This document shows positions 26,529 through 34,977 of a DNA stretch of 64,000 nucleotides, piece after piece (position 1 is the stretch's first letter; every line of letters begins with the position of its first letter). The translations under genes and the position numbers were made by a program. Origin of the DNA: Palsa-504 sp963756575 (lineage in GTDB: Bacteria; Actinomycetota; Actinomycetes; Streptosporangiales; Streptosporangiaceae). The stretch is from positions 186,001-250,000 of the forward strand of contig CAVWOM010000007.1 of assembly GCA_963756575.1 (NCBI GenBank), given 5' to 3'. A model generated the notes under the pieces. It was not told the origin of the DNA. It did not search any database and saw nothing but the letters and a program-made list of their open reading frames with translations.

Positions 26529-26690
26529 CCAGCCCGCTGGGCCGGGCGTAGCCGTCCTGATATGGCCTTATGCGCGTCCTGTCGCTCGCCACCGCGGCCT
26601 GCGACCGGCCGCCCGGCATCGGCGCCTCGATCTCCTGCGGACCGAAGCCGTTATCGCCCTGGCTCCGTCCGCGGATGAGAGGAGCTAGGC

Positions 26691-26789
26691 ATGTTCGGTT
26701 TCTCCGCTGAACGCCCGGTGTTCTCCCGGCTGCTGAGCCGTCTCGGGCCTCCGCCGCCGCCACCGAGGCGCCACTTCAGCAAGAGCTGA
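26691..26789 (+). CDS. Candidate 32-residue small protein
   Basis: ATG 26691 follows AGAGGAGC at ideal spacing (7 bases) and opens MFGFSAERPVFSRLLSRLGP, then a run of prolines and RRHFSKS before TGA. The basic, amphipathic N-terminal half, poly-proline centre and basic end are unlike random GC-rich frames. It stands alone between two operons. No maturation enzyme is adjacent, so a peptide-product precursor is only a guess. The ribosome binding site is the main support. Confidence 0.4.
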   Translation: MFGFSAERPVFSRLLSRLGPPPPPPRRHFSKS

Positions 26790-27027
26790 GACTACGACAC
26801 GCAGCACGGGGCCACCCGCCCTCTTCCGTCCGGCTCCCCGGCCGCACCGCTTCCCCGGTCCACGTCCAGCCCCCGCGCCCCTTCCGGCCCGTCACCTAAA
26901 CACCCGCTCAGCTCAGGCGTTACGACAATCCCCGAACGAGCCGGGTAGTTCCTGGCCGCGATCACGAAGCTCGTCACGCGAAGGGTGGGCGCTGAGCGTT
27001 GACAGCGGGGTGTCCCGTCCCCAAAAT

Positions 27028-27052
27028 GGTCTAAAAACCAGTCCTTTAGACC
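27028..27052. promoter_or_regulatory. Palindromic operator upstream of the M20/FadR operon
   Basis: Perfect 8-bp arms GGTCTAAA (27028-27035) and TTTAGACC (27045-27052) with a 9-bp spacer. A nested TGGT-N6-ACCA (27027-27040) is also present. It lies 12 bp before the first start codon and abuts the ribosome binding site. The likely binder is the FadR-type regulator encoded second in the operon. Confidence 0.6.
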
Positions 27053-27064
27053 TCAAGGTGGCAT

Positions 27065-28360
27065 ATGCGGGAACGTCCGGTCCTGGCTGATCCGGCGCCT
27101 CCGGCCTGGGAGGCGGTGGACGCGGCGATTGCCGAGGGCGCCGAGGAGGCCTTCTCCTTCCTGGAGCGCCTGGTCGCCTCGCCGAGCACCGTCGGCCGGG
27201 AACGTCCCGCCCAGCAGATCGTGGCCGCCGAGCTCGACCGCCTCGGCTTCGAAGTGACCGAGCTGCCGGTCCCGGCGGAGACCGCCGACGCGGCGCCCGG
27301 CGGCGTGGCCCAGGCCAGCTACGCCGGCCGCCCCGACGTGCTGGGCCGGATCAACCCCGGCAGGTCCCCTTCGCTGCTGCTCAACGGGCACGTGGACGTG
27401 GTCCCGGCCGAGTCCGGGCGGTGGGCGGCGGATCCGTTCGTGCCGGTCCGCGCGAACGGCTGGCTCACCGGGCGCGGCGCCGGGGACATGAAGGGCGGCT
27501 TCGCGATGGGGCTGCTGGCGGTGGCGGCGCTGCGCCGGGCCGCTCCCGGCGCCTTGGCCGGCGAGCTGGCGTTCCTGTCCGTCATCGAGGAGGAGTGCAC
27601 CGGCAACGGCACCCTGGCGGCCTGCCGTGCGGGCGTGCTGACCGACGCCGCCGTGCTGCTCGAGCCGACTGACCTGAACCTGCTGCTCGGCGGGATCGGC
27701 ATCTTGTGGGCCGAGATCGAGGTCGCCGGGGTCGCGGCCCACGCCGAGGCCGCCGACCGGGCGGTCAACCCGGTGGGCTTCCTCCCCGCCATCCTGCGCG
27801 CGCTGAGCCGCCTGGAAGACGAGCTCAACCAGCCCGGCGCCGACCCGGCCTTCGACCACCTGCCCCGGCCCTACAACGTCAACATCGGCACGATCGCCGC
27901 GGGGGACTGGCCCTCGAGCGTGCCCGCCCGGGCCCGGCTGAGCGTCCGGGTCGGGTTCCCCCGGCACTGGACGCCCGCCGAGGCCTTCGACCGGGTGCGG
28001 TCCGCCGTCCTTGGCGCCGTCGCGGACGATCCCTGGCTGGCCAGCCACCCGCCGTCGGTGCGCCCGGCCGGGTTCCGGGCCGAGGGCTACCTCATCGCCC
28101 AGGACCACCCGCTGGTAGACGCGCTCGCCGCGGCCCACCAGCGGGTGCACGGCGCGCCGCCCCGGCGGGTGGTGCTGGGCAGCACCACCGATGCCCGGTA
28201 CTACCTCAACCAGTTCGGCGTGCCCGCCGTCGCCTACGGCCCGCGGTCGCGCAACATCCACGGCGCGGACGAGGCCGTCGAGCTGGTCAGCATCGTGTCC
28301 GGCGCGCGGGCCCTGGCGCGGTTCATGGCCGGCTTCTTCGCCGAGGGGGTCGGGCGATGA
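27065..28360 (+). CDS. M20-family metallopeptidase/deacylase (ArgE/DapE-like)
   Basis: A 431-residue zinc hydrolase starting at ATG 27065 after AAGGTGG. Metal and catalytic motifs are in order: NGHVDVVP (first zinc His and Asp), GRGAGDMKGG (bridging Asp), VIEEECTGNG (general-base Glu pair), and LLEPTDLN. The dimerisation domain sits in the middle (VAGVAAHAEAADRAVNPV). Such enzymes remove acyl groups from N-acyl amino acids or cleave dipeptides. It heads a four-gene operon with a FadR regulator, a hydrolase and an amino-acid permease, pointing to uptake and deacylation of an acylated amino acid. Confidence 0.92.
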   Translation: MRERPVLADPAPPAWEAVDAAIAEGAEEAFSFLERLVASPSTVGRERPAQQIVAAELDRLGFEVTELPVPAETADAAPGGVAQASYAGRPDVLGRINPGRSPSLLLNGHVDVVPAESGRWAADPFVPVRANGWLTGRGAGDMKGGFAMGLLAVAALRRAAPGALAGELAFLSVIEEECTGNGTLAACRAGVLTDAAVLLEPTDLNLLLGGIGILWAEIEVAGVAAHAEAADRAVNPVGFLPAILRALSRLEDELNQPGADPAFDHLPRPYNVNIGTIAAGDWPSSVPARARLSVRVGFPRHWTPAEAFDRVRSAVLGAVADDPWLASHPPSVRPAGFRAEGYLIAQDHPLVDALAAAHQRVHGAPPRRVVLGSTTDARYYLNQFGVPAVAYGPRSRNIHGADEAVELVSIVSGARALARFMAGFFAEGVGR

Positions 28361-29151
28361 GCGAGCCGGTCCCGACCTCCGCTCCGGGCACGGACTTCGG
28401 AGCCCTGCTGGTGCCGGTGCCGATGCGCACCGCCGGCCAGCGGATCGCCGAGCGCCTGGTCACCGCCATCGCGCTCGGTGAGTTCGAGCCGGGGCAGCGG
28501 CTGCCCACCGAACGGGAACTCGCCGCCACCCTGGAGGTGAGCCGGACCACGGTACGCGAGGCGCTGCAGCGGCTGCAGGCCGCGGGCTACGTGACCACCA
28601 GGCGCGGACGCGGCGGCGGCACCTTCATCCAGACCGGCGCGGGTCCGGGCTCGGAGGAGATGATCAAGCGCACGCTGGATCCGGCCTGGGAGGAGCTGAC
28701 CGAGCTGCTGGACTACCGGCGGCTCATCGAACAGCAGATCGCGCGGACCGCGGCGACGCGGAGGTCCGACGCCGACATCGTGACGATCCAGCGCGCGGTC
28801 GGCGAGTACACGCACGCCGCCGGCCGGGACGCCTCGCGGCTGGCCGACCACGCCCTGCACCAGGCGATCGCCCGGGCCACCCACAATTCCCGCCTGGTCG
28901 AGCTGTCCGCGCGGATCCGCCGGGAGGTCGGCCTGGGTTTCGACGCCGAGCCGTATACGCCCCAGATGCGCCGCCGGGCCCTGCGGCAGCACCCCACGCT
29001 GGCCGAGGCGGTCATCGCGGGTGATCCTGGCCGCGCCGCCCGGCTGGCCGACAGTCATTTCTCGCTCACCGACAACACGCTCGCCGAGTTGCGTGCCCGC
29101 CTGCACCTGCGAACCGGAGGGGAAAAAGATGCCCGTAGCCAAGGTCAATGA
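28357..29151 (+). CDS. FadR/GntR-family transcriptional regulator
   Basis: A 264-residue protein whose ATG overlaps the upstream stop (ATGA at 28357-28360). The N-terminal winged helix is AIALGEFEPGQRLPTERELA, then VSRTTVREALQRLQAAGYV with the GntR signature, and the wing is TRRGRGGGTFI. The C-terminal FCD ligand domain carries likely metal-binding residues in DHALHQAIARATHN and HPTLAEAVIAGD. FadR-type regulators usually repress their own catabolic operon until the substrate or an intermediate binds. The upstream palindrome is its probable site. Confidence 0.92.
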   Translation: MSEPVPTSAPGTDFGALLVPVPMRTAGQRIAERLVTAIALGEFEPGQRLPTERELAATLEVSRTTVREALQRLQAAGYVTTRRGRGGGTFIQTGAGPGSEEMIKRTLDPAWEELTELLDYRRLIEQQIARTAATRRSDADIVTIQRAVGEYTHAAGRDASRLADHALHQAIARATHNSRLVELSARIRREVGLGFDAEPYTPQMRRRALRQHPTLAEAVIAGDPGRAARLADSHFSLTDNTLAELRARLHLRTGGEKDARSQGQ

Positions 29152-29932
29152 CATCGAGCTCAACTACAAGCTGGAAGGTGCGGGCGAGGAGACGATCGTC
29201 CTCGTCAACGGCCTCGCCGACGACCTGGAAACCTGGGTGCTCCAGGTGGACGATTTCCTGGCCGAGGGCTACCGGGTCCTGCGGTTCGACAACCGGGGGA
29301 TCGGGGCCAGTTCCAAGCCAGCCGGCCCGTACTCGAGCCGGATGCTCGCCGACGACGCGAAAGCGCTGGTCGACTCGCTTGGCATCACCGGCTTTCACCT
29401 GATGGGCGTGTCCATGGGCGGAATGATCGCCCAGGAATACGCCCTCGCCTATCCCGGTGACCTGCGGTCGGCCACCTTCGCATGCACGTATGCGGCGCCC
29501 GGGCCTTTCTGTTCCCGAATGTTCGCGATGTGGGCCGACATGGCTCCCGTAGTCGGCGTCCCGTTTGTCATGCGGGATGTCACGCTCTGGGCATTCACGC
29601 TGCCATTCTTCGAGCAAAGGAGCGCTGAGCTGGGAGAATTCGAGACCGCGATGCGGTATATGGACCAGCCGGTCCACGCCTACCTCGCCCAGCTCGCGGT
29701 GATCCAGGGTCACGACACCACGAGCCGCCTGGGCGAGATCGCCACGCCGTCCCTCGTGCTGGCCGGCGAGGAAGACATCCTCATCCCCGTCGCGCTGTCG
29801 CGGCGGATCCACGAGGGCATCCCGGGCTCGGAATGGGCTACGACCAAGGGCGGTCACGGCTGCATCTGGGAGCACCCGGCCGAGTTCAACCGGACCTACC
29901 TCAACTTCGTCGCCCGGCACAGAAAGGGCTAG
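29129..29932 (+). CDS. Alpha/beta hydrolase
   Basis: A 267-residue enzyme starting at ATG 29129, seven bases after a perfect GGAGGGG, inside the last codons of the FadR gene (23-bp overlap). It has VLVNGLADDLETW (oxyanion region), FDNRGIGASSKP, nucleophile elbow GVSMGGM, acid in AGEEDILIPV and His in KGGHGCIWEHP. Length and motifs fit 3-oxoadipate enol-lactonase-like or haloperoxidase-like hydrolases. In this operon it likely hydrolyses an ester, lactone or amide derived from the imported compound. Confidence 0.9.
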   Translation: MPVAKVNDIELNYKLEGAGEETIVLVNGLADDLETWVLQVDDFLAEGYRVLRFDNRGIGASSKPAGPYSSRMLADDAKALVDSLGITGFHLMGVSMGGMIAQEYALAYPGDLRSATFACTYAAPGPFCSRMFAMWADMAPVVGVPFVMRDVTLWAFTLPFFEQRSAELGEFETAMRYMDQPVHAYLAQLAVIQGHDTTSRLGEIATPSLVLAGEEDILIPVALSRRIHEGIPGSEWATTKGGHGCIWEHPAEFNRTYLNFVARHRKG

Positions 29933-29934
29933 CC

Positions 29935-31398
29935 ATGGCCACCGTCCCCGAAGCCAGCACGTCCCGGCCATCTCTGCCACGCGGTCAGCTCGGCCTATTC
30001 GGCGTCATAATGCCGGGCGTGGCGCAGGTCGCGCCGGCTTTCAACCTCTTTTTCACCACCGGGCTAATGGTCAGCCTGGCCGGGGCTTCGGCGCCCCTGA
30101 TATTCCTGATATCGATGGTGGGCATGGTGGCCACGGCGAGCACCCTGGCGCAATTTGCCAGCGTTTATCCGAGCGCCGGATCGTTCATCACCTACATCAC
30201 GCGCGCCATCAGCACCAAGGTAGCGGTCGCGGTGGGCGTGATCACCATCCTCGGCTACATCATCGCTTTCGGCGGTATTTACATATTCGTCGGCAGCTAT
30301 ATCGTCCAGAACGTATTCGGCGGCCCGCATATCTGGGGCCTGACCCAGATCGTGACGATCGCCTACGGCGTGCTGGTGGTCGCGCCGGTGGTGGTGGGCC
30401 TGCGGTTCGGCGTCCGGGTGACCGTCGTGCTGTACGCGTTCGAGGTCATCCTGCTGCTGCTGATGAGCATCACCATCCTGGTCCGGGGCGGTCATGACGG
30501 GCTCTCGGCCACCCCGTTCAGCTGGCCGTCCGGGCATTCCACCGACGTGCTGCTGACGTTCAGCCTCGCGGTCCTGGCCTTCGGCGGCTTCGAGGCCGCC
30601 GCTCCGCTGGCCGAGGAGACCCAGAACCCCCGGCGCAACGTGCCGATCGCCGTCATCGGCGCGGTCATCATCAGCGGCGTCATCTACGTTGTCGGCTCGT
30701 ACGCGCTGGTCACCGCGTTCGGGGTGGGGCGCACCGCGGTCCTGGCGGCCGACCCGAACCCGTTCCACACCGCGGCTAAGGCCTTCATCCCGTTCGTCGC
30801 CCCGCTCATCACCTGGATCTTCCTGACCAGCGTGACCAGTTCCTACGTGGCGGCCAACACCCAGACCTCCCGGGTGATCTTCGCGGGCGCCCGCGGCGGC
30901 CTGTGGAGCAAGGTGCTGGCCGAGGTCAGCCCCCGGTTCCGCACGCCCGCCGCCGCCGCGGTCGCGTTCGTCGCGCCCAGCATCGCGATCGGCGTGATAT
31001 CCACCGCCTTCACCGACCCGGGCACCGCGTCCGGCTTCCTGTCCACCTACGGGATCCTCGGCCTGGTCATCATGTACCTGGTCGCGAACGTCGCCCTCAT
31101 CGTGGACTGGGCCAGGCTGCGCCGCCGCGGCGTCCGCAAGAACCCCTGGCTGTGGGTGGTCGTCCCGGTGATCGGGGTGGCCGTGCTGGCCATCCCGGTC
31201 TGGGGTGACCTGCGGCCGGGCCAGGCCAGCCCCTTCAACACGCTGCCCTGGCTGACGATCGCCCTGATCGCCGCCGGGATCATCTACGCCCTGGTCCTCG
31301 CCCGGCTGCGCCCCCGCGCGCTCGAGCAGGCCCCCGCCCTCCTCGAAGGCGGCGACGGCGAAGACCCCGCCCCCGACCGCCTGACCGTATCCGGCTAG
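29935..31398 (+). CDS. APC-superfamily amino acid permease
   Basis: A 487-residue membrane protein with about 12 hydrophobic helices. It contains APC signatures: the unwound first helix VMPGVAQVAPAFNLFF-like region, SAGSFITYITRAI, and FGGFEAAAPLAEETQNPRRN. It starts three bases after the hydrolase stop. It probably imports an amino acid, its acyl derivative or a related amine for the M20 deacylase encoded upstream. Its last codons (Val-Ser-Gly-stop) are the first unit of a tandem repeat running into the 3' flank. Confidence 0.9.
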   Translation: MATVPEASTSRPSLPRGQLGLFGVIMPGVAQVAPAFNLFFTTGLMVSLAGASAPLIFLISMVGMVATASTLAQFASVYPSAGSFITYITRAISTKVAVAVGVITILGYIIAFGGIYIFVGSYIVQNVFGGPHIWGLTQIVTIAYGVLVVAPVVVGLRFGVRVTVVLYAFEVILLLLMSITILVRGGHDGLSATPFSWPSGHSTDVLLTFSLAVLAFGGFEAAAPLAEETQNPRRNVPIAVIGAVIISGVIYVVGSYALVTAFGVGRTAVLAADPNPFHTAAKAFIPFVAPLITWIFLTSVTSSYVAANTQTSRVIFAGARGGLWSKVLAEVSPRFRTPAAAAVAFVAPSIAIGVISTAFTDPGTASGFLSTYGILGLVIMYLVANVALIVDWARLRRRGVRKNPWLWVVVPVIGVAVLAIPVWGDLRPGQASPFNTLPWLTIALIAAGIIYALVLARLRPRALEQAPALLEGGDGEDPAPDRLTVSG

Positions 31399-31491
31399 CT
31401 CCCGCCTCCATCCAGCGTGTGACCGTATCCGGCTAGCTCCCGCCCCATCCAGCGTGTGACCGTATCCGGCTAGCTTCGCCTCCAGCCAGCC
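31382..31491. repeat. 37-38-bp tandem repeat spanning the permease stop codon
   Basis: Units begin TGACCGTATCCGGCTAGCTC. The first (31382-31419, 38 bp) contains the permease stop TAG, the second is 31420-31456 (37 bp), and a partial third ends near 31491. The gene's final codons have thus been duplicated with the stop into the 3' flank. Confidence 0.9.
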
Positions 31492-32148
31492 TAGGTAAGC
31501 CCGGCCGGGTCGTGCCACAGGTCCCACCGACCTCATCCGACCCGGCCGGCCCGTGCACCCCCGGGCCTGACCTGGCCCGGACCGGGTCGAGGCTCCGTCG
31601 ACCCGGTGACAGGCCAATGCCACCTAGCTTAAGTTGATCGTGAGCGTCTGCTGGGCGGCGGACGGCCTGAAACCGGGCTTCCAGCGCGTCCGGACGCGCT
31701 CGAAGCCGGGTTTCATGAGGTAACGGCTGAGCCACGGCGCTCAGATCGCGGTGCTGGCGGTACCAGTGTTACCTGGCAGTACCAGTGTTACCTGAGCCGG
31801 GTTTCCGGGGTCCCGGGGTCCCGGGGTCCCGTACCCGGCAGCGACTACAAGCCAAGCGACATTGGGTGACAGGCGGGTCGACGCGCCATCCGACCCGGCC
31901 CGGCAGCCTGTCGGCAACCGTCCGACTCCGGCAAAGAGCCCCGGAGGCCCCAGAAACCCCGGGGTTACCAGGTTCTTATGGCCAGGCTGGACCCGCTCAG
32001 TCCCACCTGTACCGGTGATAGATGTACTTCTAAGAAGCCATGCTGTGCATCGCGCCGGGACAGAAAGAAGCGGCATATGGATTCCAGGTGCACCCCGCGG
32101 CCGGGATCGCCCCGGCCGTGGACGCGGTACTGAGGGCGGGCGGCTCAC
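31399..32148. other. Repeat-rich non-coding interval
   Basis: No convincing gene. It contains the tail of the stop-spanning repeat, palindromic element copy C, a 19-bp-period duplication (GTACCAGTGTTACCTG at 31760 and 31779), and an 8-bp run of GGGGTCCC units (about 31807-31830). A segment around 31820-31890 resembles DNA downstream of palindromic copy A (17015-17090). GTCGAC- and CATTGG-containing sequence at 31590-31620 looks like an inverted relative of 31855-31885. Confidence 0.6.
31668..31715. repeat. 48-bp dispersed palindromic element, copy C
   Basis: The best palindrome of the three. The left half starts TGAAACCGGGCTTCCAGCGC and the right half ends GCTCGAAGCCGGGTTTCA, with only about two mismatched positions per 24-nt arm, so it could form a long hairpin or cruciform. 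It lies in the non-coding gap between the permease and the CBM2-like gene. Confidence 0.8.
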
Positions 32149-33075
32149 GTGACGAGCCATGCCGCGGGACGCCACCGCGGGCACCTGACCTCGCGGGTAT
32201 CGCCAAGCTTGCTGTTCGGGGAGTTTTCGGGCGTGCGCGCTCGCCCGGGCGGCGAGCACGTCCGCCCCGGCCCCCGCGTGCTGGCCGGGGACCGGCGGAC
32301 ATTCACCCTGGCGCTGTCCGCGGGCCTGGCCGGCGTCACGGCGGCCGCGCTCTTCGGCAGCCTCGCGCCGCTGCATTCCACCTGGACGGCCAGCGGCGGG
32401 TCCGGCGGAGGATCCGGCGCCGCGGGCGGCCCGCCGCAGGTGAACGTGCCGTGGGCGGCCGTCCCGCTGGGCAGCCCGGCCGGCTCGCCCGTATCGCAGC
32501 CGCCGCCCCGCCCCGGTCCGGTTCCCGCGTCCACGCGCCCGGTGAACGACCGGGCACCGGGAAAGCCCAGCCCGCACCAACAGCCGACCACGCACCAACA
32601 GCACCAACAGCATCAACAGCCAACTGTGCATCAACAGCACCAACAGCCCGGCACGCACCGGAAGACCGCTGCCCACCGCAAAGTCGGCGCCCATCGCAAA
32701 GGCCAGCCTGACCCCGGAACCACGGCGACGGGAATGACCGCGGGAGCTCACGATGGCGGATCGGCGCCGCCGGTAGTGGTCAGCTACCTCGTCGACCGCG
32801 AGTGGGCGGGCGGTTTCCAGGGGCAGGTGCGCATCGTCAACCGCGGCCCGCGGCCCATCGCCGGCTGGCAGGCCATCATCGCCCTGCCCCGGGACCGGGT
32901 GACCTGGTTCTGGAACGCGGGCGGGCTGGTCAGCCACCACGTCATGCTGCTGCAGCCGGCAGGCGCGGCCGAGGTCGTGGCCGCCGGGGGCGGCACCCTG
33001 AGCGTCTTCTTCACCGCCACGGGCCCCGAGACGACCCCGCTAGCCTGCGCCTTCGACGGCGTTCCCTGCGGCTGA
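32149..33075 (+). CDS. Membrane-anchored or exported CBM2-like protein with His/Gln-rich linker
   Basis: A 308-residue protein starting at GTG 32149; GTG 32233 is a possible later start. A hydrophobic segment near 55-70 (LALSAGLAGVTAAALFG) follows a basic stretch and acts as signal or anchor. A long low-complexity linker follows, with His/Gln runs (HQQHQQHQQPTVHQQ) and repeated HRK triplets. Residues ~210-308 resemble a family 2 carbohydrate-binding module: WAGGFQGQVRIVNRG, PIAGWQAIIALP, and paired Cys near the end (LACAFDGVPCG). There is no catalytic domain, so a surface polysaccharide binder is inferred. It is convergent with the NCS1 permease. Confidence 0.65.
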   Translation: MTSHAAGRHRGHLTSRVSPSLLFGEFSGVRARPGGEHVRPGPRVLAGDRRTFTLALSAGLAGVTAAALFGSLAPLHSTWTASGGSGGGSGAAGGPPQVNVPWAAVPLGSPAGSPVSQPPPRPGPVPASTRPVNDRAPGKPSPHQQPTTHQQHQQHQQPTVHQQHQQPGTHRKTAAHRKVGAHRKGQPDPGTTATGMTAGAHDGGSAPPVVVSYLVDREWAGGFQGQVRIVNRGPRPIAGWQAIIALPRDRVTWFWNAGGLVSHHVMLLQPAGAAEVVAAGGGTLSVFFTATGPETTPLACAFDGVPCG

Positions 33076-33078
33076 CAC

Positions 33079-33114
33079 CCAGGCGAAACCAGAAGGCCAG
33101 GCGAAACCAGGCGG
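33079..33114. repeat. 18-bp tandem duplication after the CBM2-like gene
   Basis: Two near-identical units starting CCAGGCGAAACCAG lie three bases after the stop codon; the second ends GCGG where the first ends AAGG. Another short array at a gene's 3' end. Confidence 0.75.
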
Positions 33115-33121
33115 AAAGCAG

Positions 33122-33156
33122 GACGTCCCGGCCGGGGCAAACCCGGCCGGGACGTC
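33122..33156. terminator. Strong bidirectional hairpin terminator
   Basis: A perfect 15-bp inverted repeat, GACGTCCCGGCCGGG and its complement, around a GCAAA loop. It lies between the convergent CBM2-like gene and the NCS1 permease, 11 bp beyond the permease stop. Confidence 0.9.
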
Positions 33157-33166
33157 TACGGTACTG

Positions 33167-34591
33167 CTACCACCTGCCTCCGGCCGGCGCCATCTGCCGG
33201 TCGTGGCGACCGGTCTCGGACCGGGTGGTTACCACCAGGACGAGGTAGATGATGGCCGCGACGAAGAAGCCGACGATCCAGGAGATGTCCGCGCCGTCCA
33301 GGTACTTGACCAGCGGGCCGGTGTAGTCCACCTGGGAGACGAACGGCCATTCCGCGGCCAGGCCGATCGCGTAAGCGAGCAGCCCGCGCCACGCCACCCG
33401 GCCGTAAATGCCATCCGGGATGAAGAATGCCGTCACGTCGTAATTGCCGCGGCGGACGAGGAAGTAGTCGGTCAGGTTCACCGCGGACCACGGAATGAAC
33501 ACGGCCAGCAGTACCTGAAGGAAATTGGACAGGTTATTAACGAAATGGTGGTAGCCGACGCATGCGATGGCGGCGCCCACGGCCATAATGGCCACGAAGG
33601 GCACGACGCGGAGCATGACGGAAACAGACTTGAACCGGCGCCACATATTGCCGAGGGCCAGCACCTGGAACGCGCCGGTATAGCCGTTCAGCGTGTCCGA
33701 GTTGATCAGGCTCAGCACCATGACGATGAGCGCCCACTTGCCGGAGATCTTGGCGATCGCCGGGACCGGTCCGTCCACGGTGAGGGCGGGGAGCAGGGCG
33801 GCCAGGTAGGCGCCGACCGAGCAGGCCAGGATCGTCGAGATCACGTTGCCGGTGTAGATGGCCCAGAACAGCCGCTTCCCGTTCGTGTCGACCGGCAGGT
33901 ACCGGGTGTAGTCGGAGACGAACGGCGCCCAGCTCAGCATGTCGATCACCAGCAGCGCGGCACCGGCGATGAACAGGCCCAGCGTCGGCGCGTGCATCGA
34001 GGTCTCCTTGGCCGGGAGCGACCCGAACCGCAGCGCCTGGATGAACATCACGAGGATCGACAACGCGGTGATGACGATCGTCACCTGCATGACCCGGTGG
34101 ATCCAGCGGTAGCCGAGGATCCCGATCACCGTGGCCGGGATGACCAGGATCAGGATCCACTCGGGAATGCTCAGGGAGCCGATGACCCCCTGCGCGCTCT
34201 GCGCCTGGATGACCAGCTGCGCCGCGATGAAGCCGACGTTGAGCAGCAGGACGCACGGGAACAGGAACGCCGAACCGTAGAAGCCGAACTGGCCGCGCGA
34301 CTGGATGGTCTGCGGCACGCCGAGCCGGGGGCCCTGAGTCGCGTGCAACGCGATGAACAGGGCGCCGGCCAGGGTCCCGGCCACGATGGCGATGACGGCC
34401 CACCAGAACGTGAGGCCGAACGAGACGACCACACCGCCGAGGAAGACGTTGAAGACGTTCACGTTGGCGCCCGCCCAGAAGGCGGCCTGCTGCCAGGGTT
34501 TCCCGTGCCGGGCGCCGGCCGGGATCATGTCGATGTGGTGCGTCTCGACATACCGGCGCAGCTGTTCATTCTGCACCACGGTCTCACTCAT
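33167..34591 (-). CDS. NCS1-family purine/cytosine permease (CodB-like)
   Basis: A 474-residue integral membrane protein with ~12 helices. The cytoplasmic N-terminus is followed by WQQAAFWAGANVNVFNVFLG and the conserved GVPQTIQSRGQFGFYGSAF segment, the NCS1 signature that forms the substrate/cation site. Later come DMLSWAPFVSDYTRYLP and PWSAVNLTDYFLVRRGNYDV. The family imports cytosine, purines, allantoin or hydantoins with Na+ or H+. No matching catabolic gene is adjacent, so the substrate is open. Confidence 0.93.
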   Translation of the reverse strand: MSETVVQNEQLRRYVETHHIDMIPAGARHGKPWQQAAFWAGANVNVFNVFLGGVVVSFGLTFWWAVIAIVAGTLAGALFIALHATQGPRLGVPQTIQSRGQFGFYGSAFLFPCVLLLNVGFIAAQLVIQAQSAQGVIGSLSIPEWILILVIPATVIGILGYRWIHRVMQVTIVITALSILVMFIQALRFGSLPAKETSMHAPTLGLFIAGAALLVIDMLSWAPFVSDYTRYLPVDTNGKRLFWAIYTGNVISTILACSVGAYLAALLPALTVDGPVPAIAKISGKWALIVMVLSLINSDTLNGYTGAFQVLALGNMWRRFKSVSVMLRVVPFVAIMAVGAAIACVGYHHFVNNLSNFLQVLLAVFIPWSAVNLTDYFLVRRGNYDVTAFFIPDGIYGRVAWRGLLAYAIGLAAEWPFVSQVDYTGPLVKYLDGADISWIVGFFVAAIIYLVLVVTTRSETGRHDRQMAPAGGRW

Positions 34592-34977
34592 GACCTCAAT
34601 TACCCTTCCGAAAGGAGCTGTTCACGTCCCCGTGAACTCCGCTTGGAGCATCGTTCCCCCCTACGGCTGTGGGCCCGAGCTGCTGATACGGCTCAGGCCT
34701 CCGACGCAGAACACGAAAGGGCACACCTGGACCCATTGACATGCGTCCGGGTGCACGCCTCGCGACCGCGGCGAGTGAAGCGTGCAAGTATGCCGGAGGT
34801 ATCGAGAGCGGGTTTCCTCCGATCGGTGTATATCGTCAGCCGGTACGGTCGGTGCCAGGCTGCCAACCGAGGCTCAATATATCGGTCTATCCCACCGTAA
34901 TTAGTCGCTTTACCTAGAGGTAACCAATCAAATGCGCCCGCGGAGGCCGGCCGCGGGCCGCTGCGACCTCAGGATTA
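34592..34977. other. Non-coding interval upstream of the NCS1 permease
   Basis: No gene seen. A short perfect palindrome TTACCTAGAGGTAA (34910-34923) sits in an AT-richer patch near the 3' end of the STAND/TPR gene and could be an operator or a weak terminator. The permease promoter should lie here. Confidence 0.45.

Larger units (their letters stand above)
26529..27064. other. Interval with one candidate small gene and a palindromic operator
   Basis: Apart from the 32-codon frame at 26691 and the operator at 27028-27052, I see no gene. The stretch 26800-27020 has no convincing coding frame and no repeats. Confidence 0.5.

Noticed and set aside
26691..26789. RiPP precursor peptide
   Set aside because: No modification enzyme, protease or dedicated transporter lies beside it, and the sequence lacks a recognisable leader/core pattern. 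Kept only as a small ORF.
31783..32940. Long minus-strand frame opposite the CBM2-like gene
   Set aside because: It is low-complexity and without domain signals. The plus-strand frame has an anchor segment and a CBM2-like fold pattern.
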